Origin: Streptomyces sp. NRRL S-340
Lineage (GTDB): Bacteria > Actinomycetota > Actinomycetes > Streptomycetales > Streptomycetaceae
Assembly: GCF_000720185.1 (NCBI RefSeq)
Contig: NZ_JOIY01000027.1
Location: forward strand, 166,039-230,038
Direction of reading: 5' to 3'
DNA length: 64,000 bases
Positions 25,333-33,825 of the stretch are shown piece by piece. Both the position numbers and the translations under genes were made by a program. The notes under the pieces are model-generated. The model ran no database searches. It worked only from the letters and a program-made list of their open reading frames with translations, and had not been told where the DNA came from. Numbering within the stretch: the first letter of the stretch is position 1; every line of letters begins with the position of its first letter.

Positions 25333-26172
25333 TCAACGGGCCGCGCGGGCCTCGGCCGGCAGCCAGTCGAAGGCCTCGGCGCCGGTCCGCTCGCCCGGCT
25401 TGTACTCCAGGCCCACCCAGCCGTCGTAACCGGCCTTCTTCAGCTGGTCGAGCAGTTCCTCCAGCGGGAGGGAGCCGGTGCCGGGGGCGCCGCGGCCGGG
25501 GTTGTCGGCGATCTGCACGTGGCCGGTCTTCGCGGCGTACTGCTCGATCACCTGCGGCAGGTCCTCGCCGTTCATGGACAGGTGGTACAGGTCCATCAGG
25601 AACTTGGCGTTGCCGAGGCCGGTGGCCGCGTTCACCTTGTCCACGACCTCGATCGCGGCGGGCGCGCTCACCAGCGGGCACAGCGGCGACTCGGGCTTGT
25701 TCAGCGCCTCGATCAGGACGACGGCGCCGATCCGGTCGGCCGCGCGGGCCGCGAGGACCAGGTTCTCCAGGGCGAGGGCGTCCTGCTCGGCCGCCTCCAC
25801 GCCCTCGACGCGGTTGCCGTACAGGGCGTTGAGCGCCTTGCAGCCGAGCGAGTCGGCGAAGGCGACGGCCACGTCGATGTTGGCGCGGAAGCGCTCGGAC
25901 TCCTCACCGGGGACCGACAGGGCGCCGCGGTCGGGGCCCGGCAGTTTGCCGGCGTAGAAGTTCAGCCCGGTGAGCCGGACGCCCGCGTCCTCGATCGCCT
26001 TCTTCAGCGCGTCGAGTTCGGACTGCTCGGGGGTGGGGGTGTCGATCCAGGGCCACCACAGCTCGACCGCGGTGAAGCCGGCCGCGGCGGCGGCCGCGGG
26101 ACGCTCCAGGAGCGGGAGTTCCGTGAAGAGGATCGACAGGTTGACGTTGAAGCGCTGGTCTGCGAATCCCAT
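25333..26172 (-). CDS. hyi: Hydroxypyruvate isomerase
   Basis: 279 residues; the ATG at 26172 is chosen because GAAGGGAG lies about 10 nt upstream and the product begins at the family's 'FNVNLSILFTELPLLERP'. It is a TIM-barrel sugar-isomerase-type enzyme interconverting hydroxypyruvate and tartronate semialdehyde. Metal-ligand regions are visible in 'LIEALNKPES' and 'FLMDLYHLSMNGED', with 'HVQIADNPGRGAPGTG' and 'VGLEYKPGERT' near the C terminus. First gene of the hyi-reductase operon, controlled by the paired operator at 26201. Confidence 0.93.
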   Translation of the reverse strand: MGFADQRFNVNLSILFTELPLLERPAAAAAAGFTAVELWWPWIDTPTPEQSELDALKKAIEDAGVRLTGLNFYAGKLPGPDRGALSVPGEESERFRANIDVAVAFADSLGCKALNALYGNRVEGVEAAEQDALALENLVLAARAADRIGAVVLIEALNKPESPLCPLVSAPAAIEVVDKVNAATGLGNAKFLMDLYHLSMNGEDLPQVIEQYAAKTGHVQIADNPGRGAPGTGSLPLEELLDQLKKAGYDGWVGLEYKPGERTGAEAFDWLPAEARAAR

Positions 26173-26200
26173 CAGGGTCGCGCTCCCTTCCGTGTCGCTA

Positions 26201-26236
26201 TTCCGTATGACGGAAGTTTGTTTCTGCGTAATGGAA
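26201..26236. promoter_or_regulatory. Tandem AllR-type operator, hyi
   Basis: TTCCGTATGACGGAA (26201-26215), a perfect 6-bp-arm palindrome, and TTCTGCGTAATGGAA (26222-26236), 21 bp apart. They sit just downstream of the -35 TTGACA (26265-26260, minus strand) and a weak -10 CACTCT. Confidence 0.8.
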
Positions 26237-26265
26237 GAGTGCCGTCGGGTGTCGCGGCTTGTCAA
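26236..26265 (-). promoter_or_regulatory. hyi promoter TTGACA-N18-CACTCT
   Basis: A consensus -35 on the minus strand, with a weak -10 next to the operator. The position matches the other pathway promoters. Confidence 0.5.
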
Positions 26266-26341
26266 GGGGGGACCGACCGCCGACGGCGTACGGGCCGCCG
26301 GGACCTGCCCGAAAACCGGCCTTGCGCGTTAGGTTGAGCGC

Positions 26342-26593
26342 GTGCGATTGAGAGTGGAGTTCACGACCGAACCCTTCGACCTCGACGAGGCACCCGCGCA
26401 CGCGCTGGTCGCCCGCGAGGTCGTCGAGGCCGCCGAACTGGACGCGGTGGACGTCGGCCCGTTCGGCAACACCGCCGAAGGTGCCGCCGACGCGGTCCTG
26501 ACCGCCGTGGACACCCTGCTGCGCAGGAGCCTCCAGGCCGGCGCCACCCGGATCTCGCTCCAGGTCAACGTGATCGGGGAGGGTGATAGGTGA
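26342..26593 (+). CDS. Small thiamine-binding-fold (YkoF/MTH1187-like) protein
   Basis: 83 residues from a GTG; no strong ribosome site is seen, so it may be near-leaderless. The pattern 'VVEAAELDAVDVGPFGNTAE' and 'LQAGATRISLQVNVI' resembles the small alpha/beta MTH1187/YkoF superfamily that binds thiamine-like ligands, but the match is from memory and modest. It overlaps the HTH gene by 4 bp (GTGA), so the two are co-translated. A sensor partner for the regulator is possible. Confidence 0.6.
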   Translation: MRLRVEFTTEPFDLDEAPAHALVAREVVEAAELDAVDVGPFGNTAEGAADAVLTAVDTLLRRSLQAGATRISLQVNVIGEGDR

Positions 26594-26952
26594 CCGGTCA
26601 GGAGCCGTTCATCGCGGCAGTGAAACCGCTGGTCGACGCGATCGGCGGCGAACTGCTCCCGCCGGACGAGGCCGGACCCGACGACGTCGTGCTCGCCTGG
26701 GACGGGGTGGACGCCGTCGGGGTGCGCCTGCCCCAGCTCGCCGACTCCCTCGACCACATCCTGGCCGCCATGGAGCGCCGCAAGGGCATGCCGCTCGCGG
26801 ACCTGGACCGCAGGGCCAAGCAGGAGGTCGTACGGATCCTGGAGGCGCGCGGCGCCTTCTCCGTGCGGCACGGTGTGGAGACCGTGGCGAGCGCGCTGGG
26901 TGTCAGCCGCTTCACCGTCTACAACTACCTCAACCGGGAGAAGGAAGGCTGA
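26590..26952 (+). CDS. Small HTH regulator next to the urate operon
   Basis: 120 residues. The first 75 residues are a mixed domain without a recognised family ('DDVVLAWDGVDAVGVRLPQL'). Residues 75-118 form a Fis/PucR-type helix-turn-helix ('GVETVASALGVSRFTVYNYL'). It lies 145 bp upstream of uraD in the same direction, and the gap holds a separate promoter. Likely a regulator of the urate operon, possibly acting at TTCAAC-N5-GTTGAM. No ligand site is evident. Confidence 0.75.
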   Translation: MTGQEPFIAAVKPLVDAIGGELLPPDEAGPDDVVLAWDGVDAVGVRLPQLADSLDHILAAMERRKGMPLADLDRRAKQEVVRILEARGAFSVRHGVETVASALGVSRFTVYNYLNREKEG

Positions 26953-27006
26953 AACACCCGCAGCGGGAGCGGTGCGGACGGGGTGTTCCAGGGTTTCCCC
27001 AGAATT

Positions 27007-27022
27007 TTCAACAAACTGTTGA
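27007..27022. promoter_or_regulatory. TTCAAC-N5-GTTGA motif, urate operon
   Basis: TTCAACAAACTGTTGA overlaps the -35 box of the uraD promoter and is identical to the site before catalase. No TTCC-N7-GAA pair is found here. Confidence 0.7.
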
Positions 27023-27048
27023 CGTGATGTTTCGGAGGGCGTTAGCTA
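27019..27048 (+). promoter_or_regulatory. Urate operon promoter TTGACG-N18-TAGCTA
   Basis: -35 at 27019-27024, -10 at 27043-27048. A further palindrome, GGCCGTTCAACGGCC, lies at 27071-27085 in the leader just before the ribosome site. Confidence 0.75.
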
Positions 27049-27097
27049 TCCGCAGCCCGTTCAGCACACAGGCCGTTCAACGGCCACGGAGGCTCCC

Positions 27098-27607
27098 GTG
27101 ACCACGACTTCCACGCCGTCGGGCCTCGCCCGCTTCAACACCCTCCCGGCTGCCGCGGCCCGCTCCGCGCTCCTGGAGACATGCGCCTCCACCGCCTGGG
27201 CCGAGCGGCTGCTCGCCGCCCGTCCCTACGCCGGTGCCGAGGACCTCTACACCGCCAGTGACGCCGCCATGGCCGAACTGACGGCGGAGGACCTCGCACA
27301 GGCCATGGCCGGCCACCCGCCGATCGGCCGGCCCAGGCCCGGTGACCCGACCTCCGCCCGCGAACAGAGCGGCATGGCCGGCGCCTCCGAGGACCTCAAG
27401 GCGGACATGCTCGAACTGAACCTGGCCTACCAGGAGAAGTTCGGCCATGTGTTCCTCATCTGCGCCACCGGCCGGACCGGCGAGCAGATGCGGGACGCGG
27501 TCAAGGAGCGGATCGGCAACACGCCGGAGCAGGAACGGGAGATCGTCCGCACCGAGCTGGGGAAGATCAACCGCATCCGGCTCGCGCGCCTGCTCGAAGA
27601 CGCCTGA
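27098..27607 (+). CDS. uraD: OHCU decarboxylase
   Basis: 169 residues; GTG with GGAGG 6 nt upstream. It decarboxylates 2-oxo-4-hydroxy-4-carboxy-5-ureidoimidazoline to S-allantoin, the last urate-to-allantoin step. The conserved 'MAGHPPIGRP' carries the catalytic histidine, and 'FGHVFLICATGRTGEQM' is the usual central motif. First gene of uraD-uraH-uricase, in the order common in Streptomyces. Confidence 0.93.
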   Translation: MTTTSTPSGLARFNTLPAAAARSALLETCASTAWAERLLAARPYAGAEDLYTASDAAMAELTAEDLAQAMAGHPPIGRPRPGDPTSAREQSGMAGASEDLKADMLELNLAYQEKFGHVFLICATGRTGEQMRDAVKERIGNTPEQEREIVRTELGKINRIRLARLLEDA

Positions 27608-27639
27608 GCACCTGCTCGAAGACGCCCGAAGAGGAAACC

Positions 27640-28041
27640 ATGAGCACCGAGACCACCGCCTCAGTGTCCACGCACATCCTGGACACCAGTGCCGGCCGCC
27701 CCGCCGAGGGCGTCGCCGTCCAGCTCTCCGCCCGCTCGGGCGGGGAAGCGGACTGGCAGAAGCTCGGCGGCTCCGCGACCGACGCGGACGGGCGGTGCAA
27801 GGACCTCCCGGCACTGCCGGAGGGGACCACCCACGTACGGCTCGTGTTCGAGACCGAGACGTACTTCGCCAAGAAACAAGCCGCGGCCCAGCAGGACGCC
27901 CCCGCGCTCCGGGACAGCGAGAACGGCCGGCCCGTGTTCTTCCCCGAGGTCACCATCGCCTTCGCGGTGGTGCCCGGCGAGCACTACCACGTTCCGCTGC
28001 TGCTCAACCCGTTCGGCTACTCCGTTTACCGAGGGAGCTGA
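27640..28041 (+). CDS. uraH: 5-hydroxyisourate hydrolase (transthyretin-like)
   Basis: 133 residues. It hydrolyses 5-hydroxyisourate to OHCU. The N-terminal 'STHILDTSAGRPAEGVAVQL' supplies the catalytic histidine, and the protein ends in the diagnostic C-terminal tetrapeptide 'YRGS'. A strongly charged stretch in the middle ('KKQAAAQQDAPALRDSENG') is longer than in many homologues. Lies 32 bp after uraD and 8 bp before uricase. Confidence 0.93.
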   Translation: MSTETTASVSTHILDTSAGRPAEGVAVQLSARSGGEADWQKLGGSATDADGRCKDLPALPEGTTHVRLVFETETYFAKKQAAAQQDAPALRDSENGRPVFFPEVTIAFAVVPGEHYHVPLLLNPFGYSVYRGS

Positions 28042-28049
28042 CCGACACC

Positions 28050-28985
28050 ATGACCCGTTTCGTCCTGGGACAGAACCAGTACGGCAAGGCCGAGAACCGA
28101 GTCGTCAAGATCACGCGTGACGGCGACACGCACCACATCAAGGACCTGAACGTCTCCGTCGCCCTCTCCGGCGACATGGAGGAGGTCCACCGCAGCGGCT
28201 CGAACGCGAACGTCCTGCCCACCGACACCACCAAGAACACGGTGTTCGCCTTCGCCAAGGAGCACGGCATCCACAGCGCCGAGGACCTCGGCGTCAAGCT
28301 CGCCCGTCACTTCGTGGACAACAACGAGCCCATCCACCGGGCCCGCATCCGCATCGAGGAGTACTCCTGGGAGCGGATCGAGACCTCGAAGGGCGGCGCC
28401 CGCTTCGTCGGCTCGGACGAGATCGCCCACTCCTTCGTCCGCAAGGGCCAGGAGACCCGCGTCGCGCAGATCACCTACGACGGCCACGGCATCCAGGTGC
28501 TCTCCGGATTCAAGGACCTGACCGTCCTGAACTCCACCAACTCCGAGTTCTTCGGGTTCCTCAAGGACAAGTACACCACCCTCCAGGAGGACCACGACCG
28601 CATCCTCGCCACCACCGTCTCCACCTGGTGGCGGCACAACTGGGACGGCATCGACTCGCACGCCCCGGACTGGGACCGTTCGTACAGCGGAGTGCGCAAG
28701 CACGCGCTCCAGGCGTTCGCCGAGACCTACTCGTACTCGCTCCAGCAGACCCTCTTCGAGATGGGTGTGCGGGTGCTGAACTCCCGCGACGAGGTCGACG
28801 AGATCCGCTTCTCGATGCCCAACAAGCACCACTTCCGCTCGGACCTGTCGCCCTTCGGGATCGACAACGAGGCCAAGGACGGCGCCGTCTACTACGCCGC
28901 CGACCGGCCCTACGGCCTGATCGAGGCCACCATCCTGCGCGACGGCGCCGAGCAACTCATCCCGGTCGACATGACCAACCTCTGA
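28050..28985 (+). CDS. Urate oxidase (uricase)
   Basis: 311 residues; ATG with GAGGGAG upstream. Cofactor-free enzyme oxidising urate with O2 to 5-hydroxyisourate and H2O2. Typical motifs: 'NVLPTDTTKNTVFAFAKEHG' (catalytic threonine), 'HIHRARIRIEEYSWER'-type segment ('EPIHRARIRIEEYSWERI'), and the T-fold C-terminal signature 'MPNKHHFRSDLSPFGIDN'. Two tandem T-fold domains account for the full length. The peroxide formed links it to the catalase at 22.7 kb. Confidence 0.95.
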   Translation: MTRFVLGQNQYGKAENRVVKITRDGDTHHIKDLNVSVALSGDMEEVHRSGSNANVLPTDTTKNTVFAFAKEHGIHSAEDLGVKLARHFVDNNEPIHRARIRIEEYSWERIETSKGGARFVGSDEIAHSFVRKGQETRVAQITYDGHGIQVLSGFKDLTVLNSTNSEFFGFLKDKYTTLQEDHDRILATTVSTWWRHNWDGIDSHAPDWDRSYSGVRKHALQAFAETYSYSLQQTLFEMGVRVLNSRDEVDEIRFSMPNKHHFRSDLSPFGIDNEAKDGAVYYAADRPYGLIEATILRDGAEQLIPVDMTNL

Positions 28986-28993
28986 CGCGGGAC

Positions 28994-29031
28994 GCGCACC
29001 ACCGGCCCTGCCACCCGGGCCGGTGGTGCGC
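28994..29031 (+). terminator. Hairpin between uricase and permease genes
   Basis: A perfect 15-bp stem (GCGCACCACCGGCCC at 28994-29008, complement 29017-29031) with an 8-nt loop, 9 bp after the uricase stop and 18 bp before the permease start. Probably a partial terminator that lowers permease expression relative to the enzymes. Confidence 0.75.
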
Positions 29032-29049
29032 CACACCGGAGGGAACACC

Positions 29050-30459
29050 ATGGCACAGCCTGCAACGGAGCCGGCGAAGGGCTCCTGTTCCACCCCGCCG
29101 GTGCACACCGAGGACGCCATCACGTCCGTGCACCCGGTGGACGAGAAGCTCCACCCCTCGCGGCTCGTCCCCGCCGCTCTCCAGCACATCGCCGCCATGT
29201 ACGCGGGCGTTGTCACTCCTCCGCTCATCATCGGCCAGGCCTGCGGCCTCGACATCGCGGCCCGCACCCGGCTGATCGCCGCCTCGCTGCTCATCGCCGG
29301 CGTGGCGACCATCCTGCAGACCATCGGCGTCAAGGGTCTCGTCGGCAACCGCCTGCCGTTCGTGAACGCCGCCTCCTCCGCAGGCATCGCGCCCATCCTC
29401 GCGATCGCCGAGACCAACTCCGAGGGGCACCAACTCCCCGCCATCTACGGCGCGGTGATGGTCGCCGGAGTCTTCTGCCTGGCCGTCGGGCCGTTCTTCG
29501 GGCGGCTGCTCAGGTTCTTCCCGCCGCTGGTCACCGGCGTGGTGATCACACTCATCGGCGTCACGCTGATGCCCGTGCCGGTCGGCTGGGCCCAGGGCGG
29601 CGACAAGAGCGCCGCCGACTTCGGCGCCATGAAGAACCTCGGTCTCGCCGCGTTCACCCTCGTTGTCATCCTGCTGATCCAGCGCTTCGGCAAGGGCTTC
29701 GTCAAACAAGTCGCCTTGCTCTTCGGCCTGTTGGTCGGCACCCTGGTCGCCATCCCGTTCGGCATGGCCGACTTCAGCGGCATCACCTCGGCGCCCGTCG
29801 CGGCACTGCCCACCCCGTTCGCCTTCGGCGCCCCCGTCTTCCAGCCCGCGGCCATCCTGTCGCTGTGCATCGTGATGCTGGTGCTGATGACCGAGTCCAG
29901 CGCCGGCATGCTCGCCCTCGGCGAGATCTGCGACCGCCGCGCCGACGCCCGCACCATCACCCGCGGCCTGCGCACCGACGGCATCGCCACCCTGCTCGGC
30001 CCCGTCTTCGGCGGCTTCCCCACCTCCGCCTTCGCACAGAACGTCGGCGTCGTCTCGCTGACCCGGGTCCGCAGCCGCTACGTCGTCGCGGTGGCCGGCG
30101 GCGCCCTGCTCGTCCTCGGCGCCTTCCCGGTGCTCGGCGCGGTCGTCTCCCTGGTCCCCATGCCGGTCCTCGGCGGCGCGGGCATCGTCCTGTTCGGCTC
30201 GATCGCGGTCAGCGGCATCCGCACGCTCTCCGAGGCCGGACTCGACGACAGCTCCAACATCATCCTGGTGGCCGTCGCCCTCGGCGCGGGCATCATCCCG
30301 CTCGCCGCCCCCACCTTCTACGAGGAGTTCCCGGCCTGGGCCCAGACCGTCCTCGGCTCCGGCATCAGCGCCGGAGCGATCGTCGCGGTCCTGCTCAACC
30401 TGTTCTTCCACCATCTCGGCACCCGGGGCCGCACGGCTCCGGCACTCAAATCCTCCTAG
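29050..30459 (+). CDS. NCS2 family purine (urate/xanthine) permease
   Basis: 469 residues with about 12-14 membrane segments; ATG with GGAGGG upstream. NCS2 hallmarks: 'ALQHIAAMYAGVVTPPLIIG' in the first segment, 'FFPPLVTGVVITLIGVTLMP', and the family motif around 'GGFPTSAFAQNVGVVSLT' with the substrate-binding region 'LMTESSAGMLALG'. Most likely imports urate or xanthine by proton symport, given its place after uricase; sequence alone does not fix the substrate. Paralogous to the permease at 32265, both with 'HPVDEKL' before the first membrane segment. Confidence 0.9.
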   Translation: MAQPATEPAKGSCSTPPVHTEDAITSVHPVDEKLHPSRLVPAALQHIAAMYAGVVTPPLIIGQACGLDIAARTRLIAASLLIAGVATILQTIGVKGLVGNRLPFVNAASSAGIAPILAIAETNSEGHQLPAIYGAVMVAGVFCLAVGPFFGRLLRFFPPLVTGVVITLIGVTLMPVPVGWAQGGDKSAADFGAMKNLGLAAFTLVVILLIQRFGKGFVKQVALLFGLLVGTLVAIPFGMADFSGITSAPVAALPTPFAFGAPVFQPAAILSLCIVMLVLMTESSAGMLALGEICDRRADARTITRGLRTDGIATLLGPVFGGFPTSAFAQNVGVVSLTRVRSRYVVAVAGGALLVLGAFPVLGAVVSLVPMPVLGGAGIVLFGSIAVSGIRTLSEAGLDDSSNIILVAVALGAGIIPLAAPTFYEEFPAWAQTVLGSGISAGAIVAVLLNLFFHHLGTRGRTAPALKSS

Positions 30460-30525
30460 GGTCCTGCCGTGCCCTCCCCGTGGGCTCCCCGTCCACGGGC
30501 CGCCACTGAAAGACAAGGAAGCGCA

Positions 30526-31911
30526 ATGGCACCATCGGCAGCCCAGCGCATCGTCATCGAGAACTGTGCGATCGCGACCGTCGACGCGGACGACACCGAG
30601 TACGCGTCCGGTCACCTCGTCATCGCCGGGAACAGGATCGAGTCCATCGGCGCCGGCCGGGCCCCCGCGGGCCTGGAGAACGTGGCGCGCCGCATCGACG
30701 CCCGCGGCCACCTGGTCACGCCCGGTCTGGTCAACACCCACCACCACTTCTACCAGTGGATCACCCGGGGCCTGGCCACCGACCACAACCTGTTCAACTG
30801 GCTCGTCGCGCTCTACCCCACCTGGGCGCGCATCGACGAGGAGATGGTGTACGCGGCGGCCCAGGGGTCGCTCGCGATGATGGCCCGCGGCGGTGTCACC
30901 ACCGCCATGGACCACCACTACGTCCATCCGCGGGGCTCCGGCGACCTGTCCGGCGCGATCATCCGGGCCGCCTCCGAGATGGGCGTCCGCTTCACGCTGG
31001 CCCGCGGCTCGATGGACCGCAGCGAGAAGGACGGCGGACTGCCGCCGGACTTCGCCGTCGAGACCCTGGAGGGCGCACTCGCCGCCACCGAGGAGACCGT
31101 CAAGAAGCACCACGACGCCTCCTTCGACGCCATGACGCAGGTGGCCGTCGCCCCCTGCTCGCCCTTCTCCGTCTCCACCGAACTGCTGCGCCAGGGTGCC
31201 GAACTGGCCCGCCGGCTCGGCGTGCGGATGCACACCCACGGTTCGGAGACCGTGGAGGAGGAGAAGTTCTGCCACGAGCTGTTCGGCATGGGCCCCACCG
31301 ACTACTTCGAGTCGACGGGCTGGCTCGGCGAGGACGTGTGGATGGCGCACTGCGTCCACATGAACGACTCCGACATCGAGGCCTTCGGCCGGACCAGGAC
31401 CGGCGTCGCGCACTGCCCGTCCTCCAACGCCCGCCTCGCCGCCGGCATCGCCCGGGTCCCCGACATGCTCAAGGCGGGCGTCCCGGTCGGCCTCGGCGTC
31501 GACGGCACCGCCTCCAACGAGTCCGGCGAACTCCACACCGAACTGCGCAACGCCCTGCTGATCAACCGCCTCGGCGCGCACCGCGAGGCGGCCCTCAACG
31601 CCCGCCAGGTGCTGCGCCTGGGCACGTACGGCGGCGCCCAGGTGCTGGGCCGGGCCGGGCAGACCGGCTCGCTGGAGGCCGGCAAGCTCGCCGACCTCGT
31701 GCTGTGGAAGCTGGACACCCTCGCCCACGCCTCCATCGCCGACCCGGTGACCGCGCTGGTCTTCGGCGCGGCGGCACCGGTCACGGCGTCCTTCGTCAAC
31801 GGCCGGCAGATCGTCGAGGACGGCCGTCTGCTGCACGCCGACGAGGACGCCATCGCCCACGCCACCCGCGAGGAGGCCCGGCGCCTGGCGCGCATCGCCG
31901 CCCAGGGCTGA
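30526..31911 (+). CDS. 8-oxoguanine deaminase (amidohydrolase)
   Basis: 461 residues; ATG preceded by AAGGAAGCGCA. A TIM-barrel amidohydrolase: metal ligands in 'NTHHHFYQWITRG', His in 'MHTHGSETVEEEKF', 'MAHCVHMNDSD' and Asp in 'GLGVDGTASNES'. This combination with 'GTASNESGELHTELRNALL' is characteristic of the 8-oxoguanine deaminases, which convert 8-oxoguanine directly to urate and ammonia. That product feeds the uricase genes immediately upstream. A related guanine or hydroxylated-triazine deaminase cannot be fully excluded. Confidence 0.87.
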   Translation: MAPSAAQRIVIENCAIATVDADDTEYASGHLVIAGNRIESIGAGRAPAGLENVARRIDARGHLVTPGLVNTHHHFYQWITRGLATDHNLFNWLVALYPTWARIDEEMVYAAAQGSLAMMARGGVTTAMDHHYVHPRGSGDLSGAIIRAASEMGVRFTLARGSMDRSEKDGGLPPDFAVETLEGALAATEETVKKHHDASFDAMTQVAVAPCSPFSVSTELLRQGAELARRLGVRMHTHGSETVEEEKFCHELFGMGPTDYFESTGWLGEDVWMAHCVHMNDSDIEAFGRTRTGVAHCPSSNARLAAGIARVPDMLKAGVPVGLGVDGTASNESGELHTELRNALLINRLGAHREAALNARQVLRLGTYGGAQVLGRAGQTGSLEAGKLADLVLWKLDTLAHASIADPVTALVFGAAAPVTASFVNGRQIVEDGRLLHADEDAIAHATREEARRLARIAAQG

Positions 31912-32264
31912 CCGGGTCGCGGCCGAGCGCCGCCGCGCTCGCCGCACCGCGCCGACCGCGGCGGGGCGCGGCGGCGGCCCGCAGGTAGAACTCCGGCCGG
32001 GAGGGACGGCTCCCGGCCGGTAGCCGTGGACCCGAGCGGGGTCCGCGGTGGCCGGCTCCGGGGCGTGCGTGGACGCGCACGCCCCGGAACGGTATCCGTT
32101 CACTTCCCGGGCCCCGCCGAGGGCCCGGCCAGGGCTGCCCGCGTCAAAGGCCCGCCCAGGGCCCCTCCGGGGGCCCGCCACGGTCCCGCACGACCACCGC
32201 ACCACGCACCACCTCCTTGACACCCACGTCAGAGCCGACGTGAAAACCGACCGGAGGAGCCGCC
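31912..32264. other. Intergenic region before the second permease
   Basis: 353 bp. Contains the terminator hairpin at 32057-32088. A candidate -35 TTGACA lies at 32217, about 45 bp before the permease start, without a convincing -10. Nothing else is recognised. Confidence 0.6.
32057..32088 (+). terminator. Terminator after 8-oxoguanine deaminase
   Basis: A perfect 13-bp stem (TCCGGGGCGTGCG at 32057-32069, complement 32076-32088) with a 6-nt loop. Confidence 0.75.
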
Positions 32265-33674
32265 GTGACCGCACAGCCCGTCGACGAGAAACTGGTCCAC
32301 CCAGTCGACGAGAAACTTCCCGCCCTGAAGATGGCGACCAGCGGCCTGCAGCACGTGGCCGCCATGTACGCGGGTGTCGTCGCCCCACCCCTGATCGTCG
32401 GCGCGGCCATCGGCCTGTCCGCCTCCGACCTCACCTTCCTCACCGGCGCCTGCCTGTTCACCGCGGGCCTCGCCACCTTCCTGCAGACCCTCGGCATCTG
32501 GAAGATCGGCGCCCGGCTGCCCTTCGTCAACGGCGTGACCTTCGCCGGTGTCGCCCCGATGACCGCGATCGTCGCCTCCACCAAGGACAAGTCCGACGCG
32601 CTGCCGGTCATCTTCGGCGCCGTGATCGTCGCCGGACTCCTCGGCTTCCTCTTCGCCCCCCTGTTCTGCAAGGCCATCCGCTTCTTCCCGCCGGTCGTCA
32701 CCGGCAGCGTGATCACCCTCATCGGCGTCTCCCTGCTCCCCGTCGCCTTCGGCTGGGCCCAGGGCCCGAATCCGGCCGCCCACGACTACGGGTCCGCGAC
32801 CAACCTGACCCTGGCCGGCATCACCCTGGCCCTGGTCCTGCTGCTGCGCCGCTTCACCCGCGGCTTCGTCAAACAGATCGCCGTGCTGATCGGCCTGGTG
32901 GCGGGCACCGTCGTGGCGATACCGTTCGGCGCCACGGACTTCAGCCCGGTCGCCGACGCCCAGGTCGTCGGCTTCCCCACCCCGTTCCACTTCGGCGGCC
33001 CGCAGTTCCAGCTCGCCGCGATCCTGTCCATGTGCGTGGTGATGGTGGTCTGCATGACCGAGTCCACCGCGGACATGCTCGCCCTCGGCGAGATCGTCGA
33101 ACGCCCGGCCGACGAGAAGACCATCGCCGCCGGCCTGCGCGCCGACACCCTCGGCTCCGCCCTCAGCCCCCTGTTCAACGGCTTCATGTGCAGCGCCTTC
33201 GCACAGAACATCGGCCTGGTCGCCATGACCCGTATCCGCAGCCGCTACGTGGTCGCGGCCGGCGGCGGCTTCCTGGTCCTGATGGGCCTGTGCCCGACGG
33301 CCGCCTCCCTCATCGCCGTCGTGCCGCGCCCGGTGCTCGGCGGCGCGGGCGTGGTGCTGTTCGGCTCGGTCGCCGCGAGCGGCATCCAGACCCTGGTCCG
33401 GGCCGGTCTCGACAAGGACAACAACGTCCTGATCGTCGCCGTGTCGCTGGCCGCCGGCATCATCCCGATCACCGCCCCGGAGTTCTACCACGCCTTCCCC
33501 GAGACGGCCCGCATCGTCCTGGACTCGGGCATCTCCACCGGCTGCGTGGTGGCCGTCCTGCTGAACCTGCTCTTCAACCACATCGGCAGGGGCCGCGACG
33601 CGGAGGACGTCACCCACCCGATGGAGGCGGGCACGGACCTCGCGGAGGCGGCCCACCCGGCCGCCGCACACTGA
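32265..33674 (+). CDS. Second NCS2 family purine permease
   Basis: 469 residues; GTG with GGAGGAG upstream. Same family as the 29050 permease and similar along its whole length: 'GLQHVAAMYAGVVAPPLIVG', 'FFPPVVTGSVITLIGVSLLP', 'CMTESTADMLALGEI', 'NGFMCSAFAQNIGLVAMT'. The cytoplasmic N terminus contains 'PVDEKL' twice. The difference at the substrate-binding region (CMTESTAD against LMTESSAG) suggests a different purine. Own transcription unit, with a terminator before it. Confidence 0.9.
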   Translation: MTAQPVDEKLVHPVDEKLPALKMATSGLQHVAAMYAGVVAPPLIVGAAIGLSASDLTFLTGACLFTAGLATFLQTLGIWKIGARLPFVNGVTFAGVAPMTAIVASTKDKSDALPVIFGAVIVAGLLGFLFAPLFCKAIRFFPPVVTGSVITLIGVSLLPVAFGWAQGPNPAAHDYGSATNLTLAGITLALVLLLRRFTRGFVKQIAVLIGLVAGTVVAIPFGATDFSPVADAQVVGFPTPFHFGGPQFQLAAILSMCVVMVVCMTESTADMLALGEIVERPADEKTIAAGLRADTLGSALSPLFNGFMCSAFAQNIGLVAMTRIRSRYVVAAGGGFLVLMGLCPTAASLIAVVPRPVLGGAGVVLFGSVAASGIQTLVRAGLDKDNNVLIVAVSLAAGIIPITAPEFYHAFPETARIVLDSGISTGCVVAVLLNLLFNHIGRGRDAEDVTHPMEAGTDLAEAAHPAAAH

Positions 33675-33825
33675 CGGCGACGCCCCGGAGGGGTACGGCA
33701 CCGGCGGGCCTGCCCGTGCCCTGCCCCTCCAGGCGCCCGCCGCGCTCGCCCCCGCGGCGTGCACCGCGCGTGCGCCGGGCGCGCCCCCGCGCGACGCCTC
33801 AGCCCCGCCATGTCGCTCACGCCCC

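Noticed and set aside
28957..32388. 1,143-residue minus-strand frame across the permease and deaminase genes
   Set aside because: Antisense shadow of three genes with clear families; the high GC content keeps it open.
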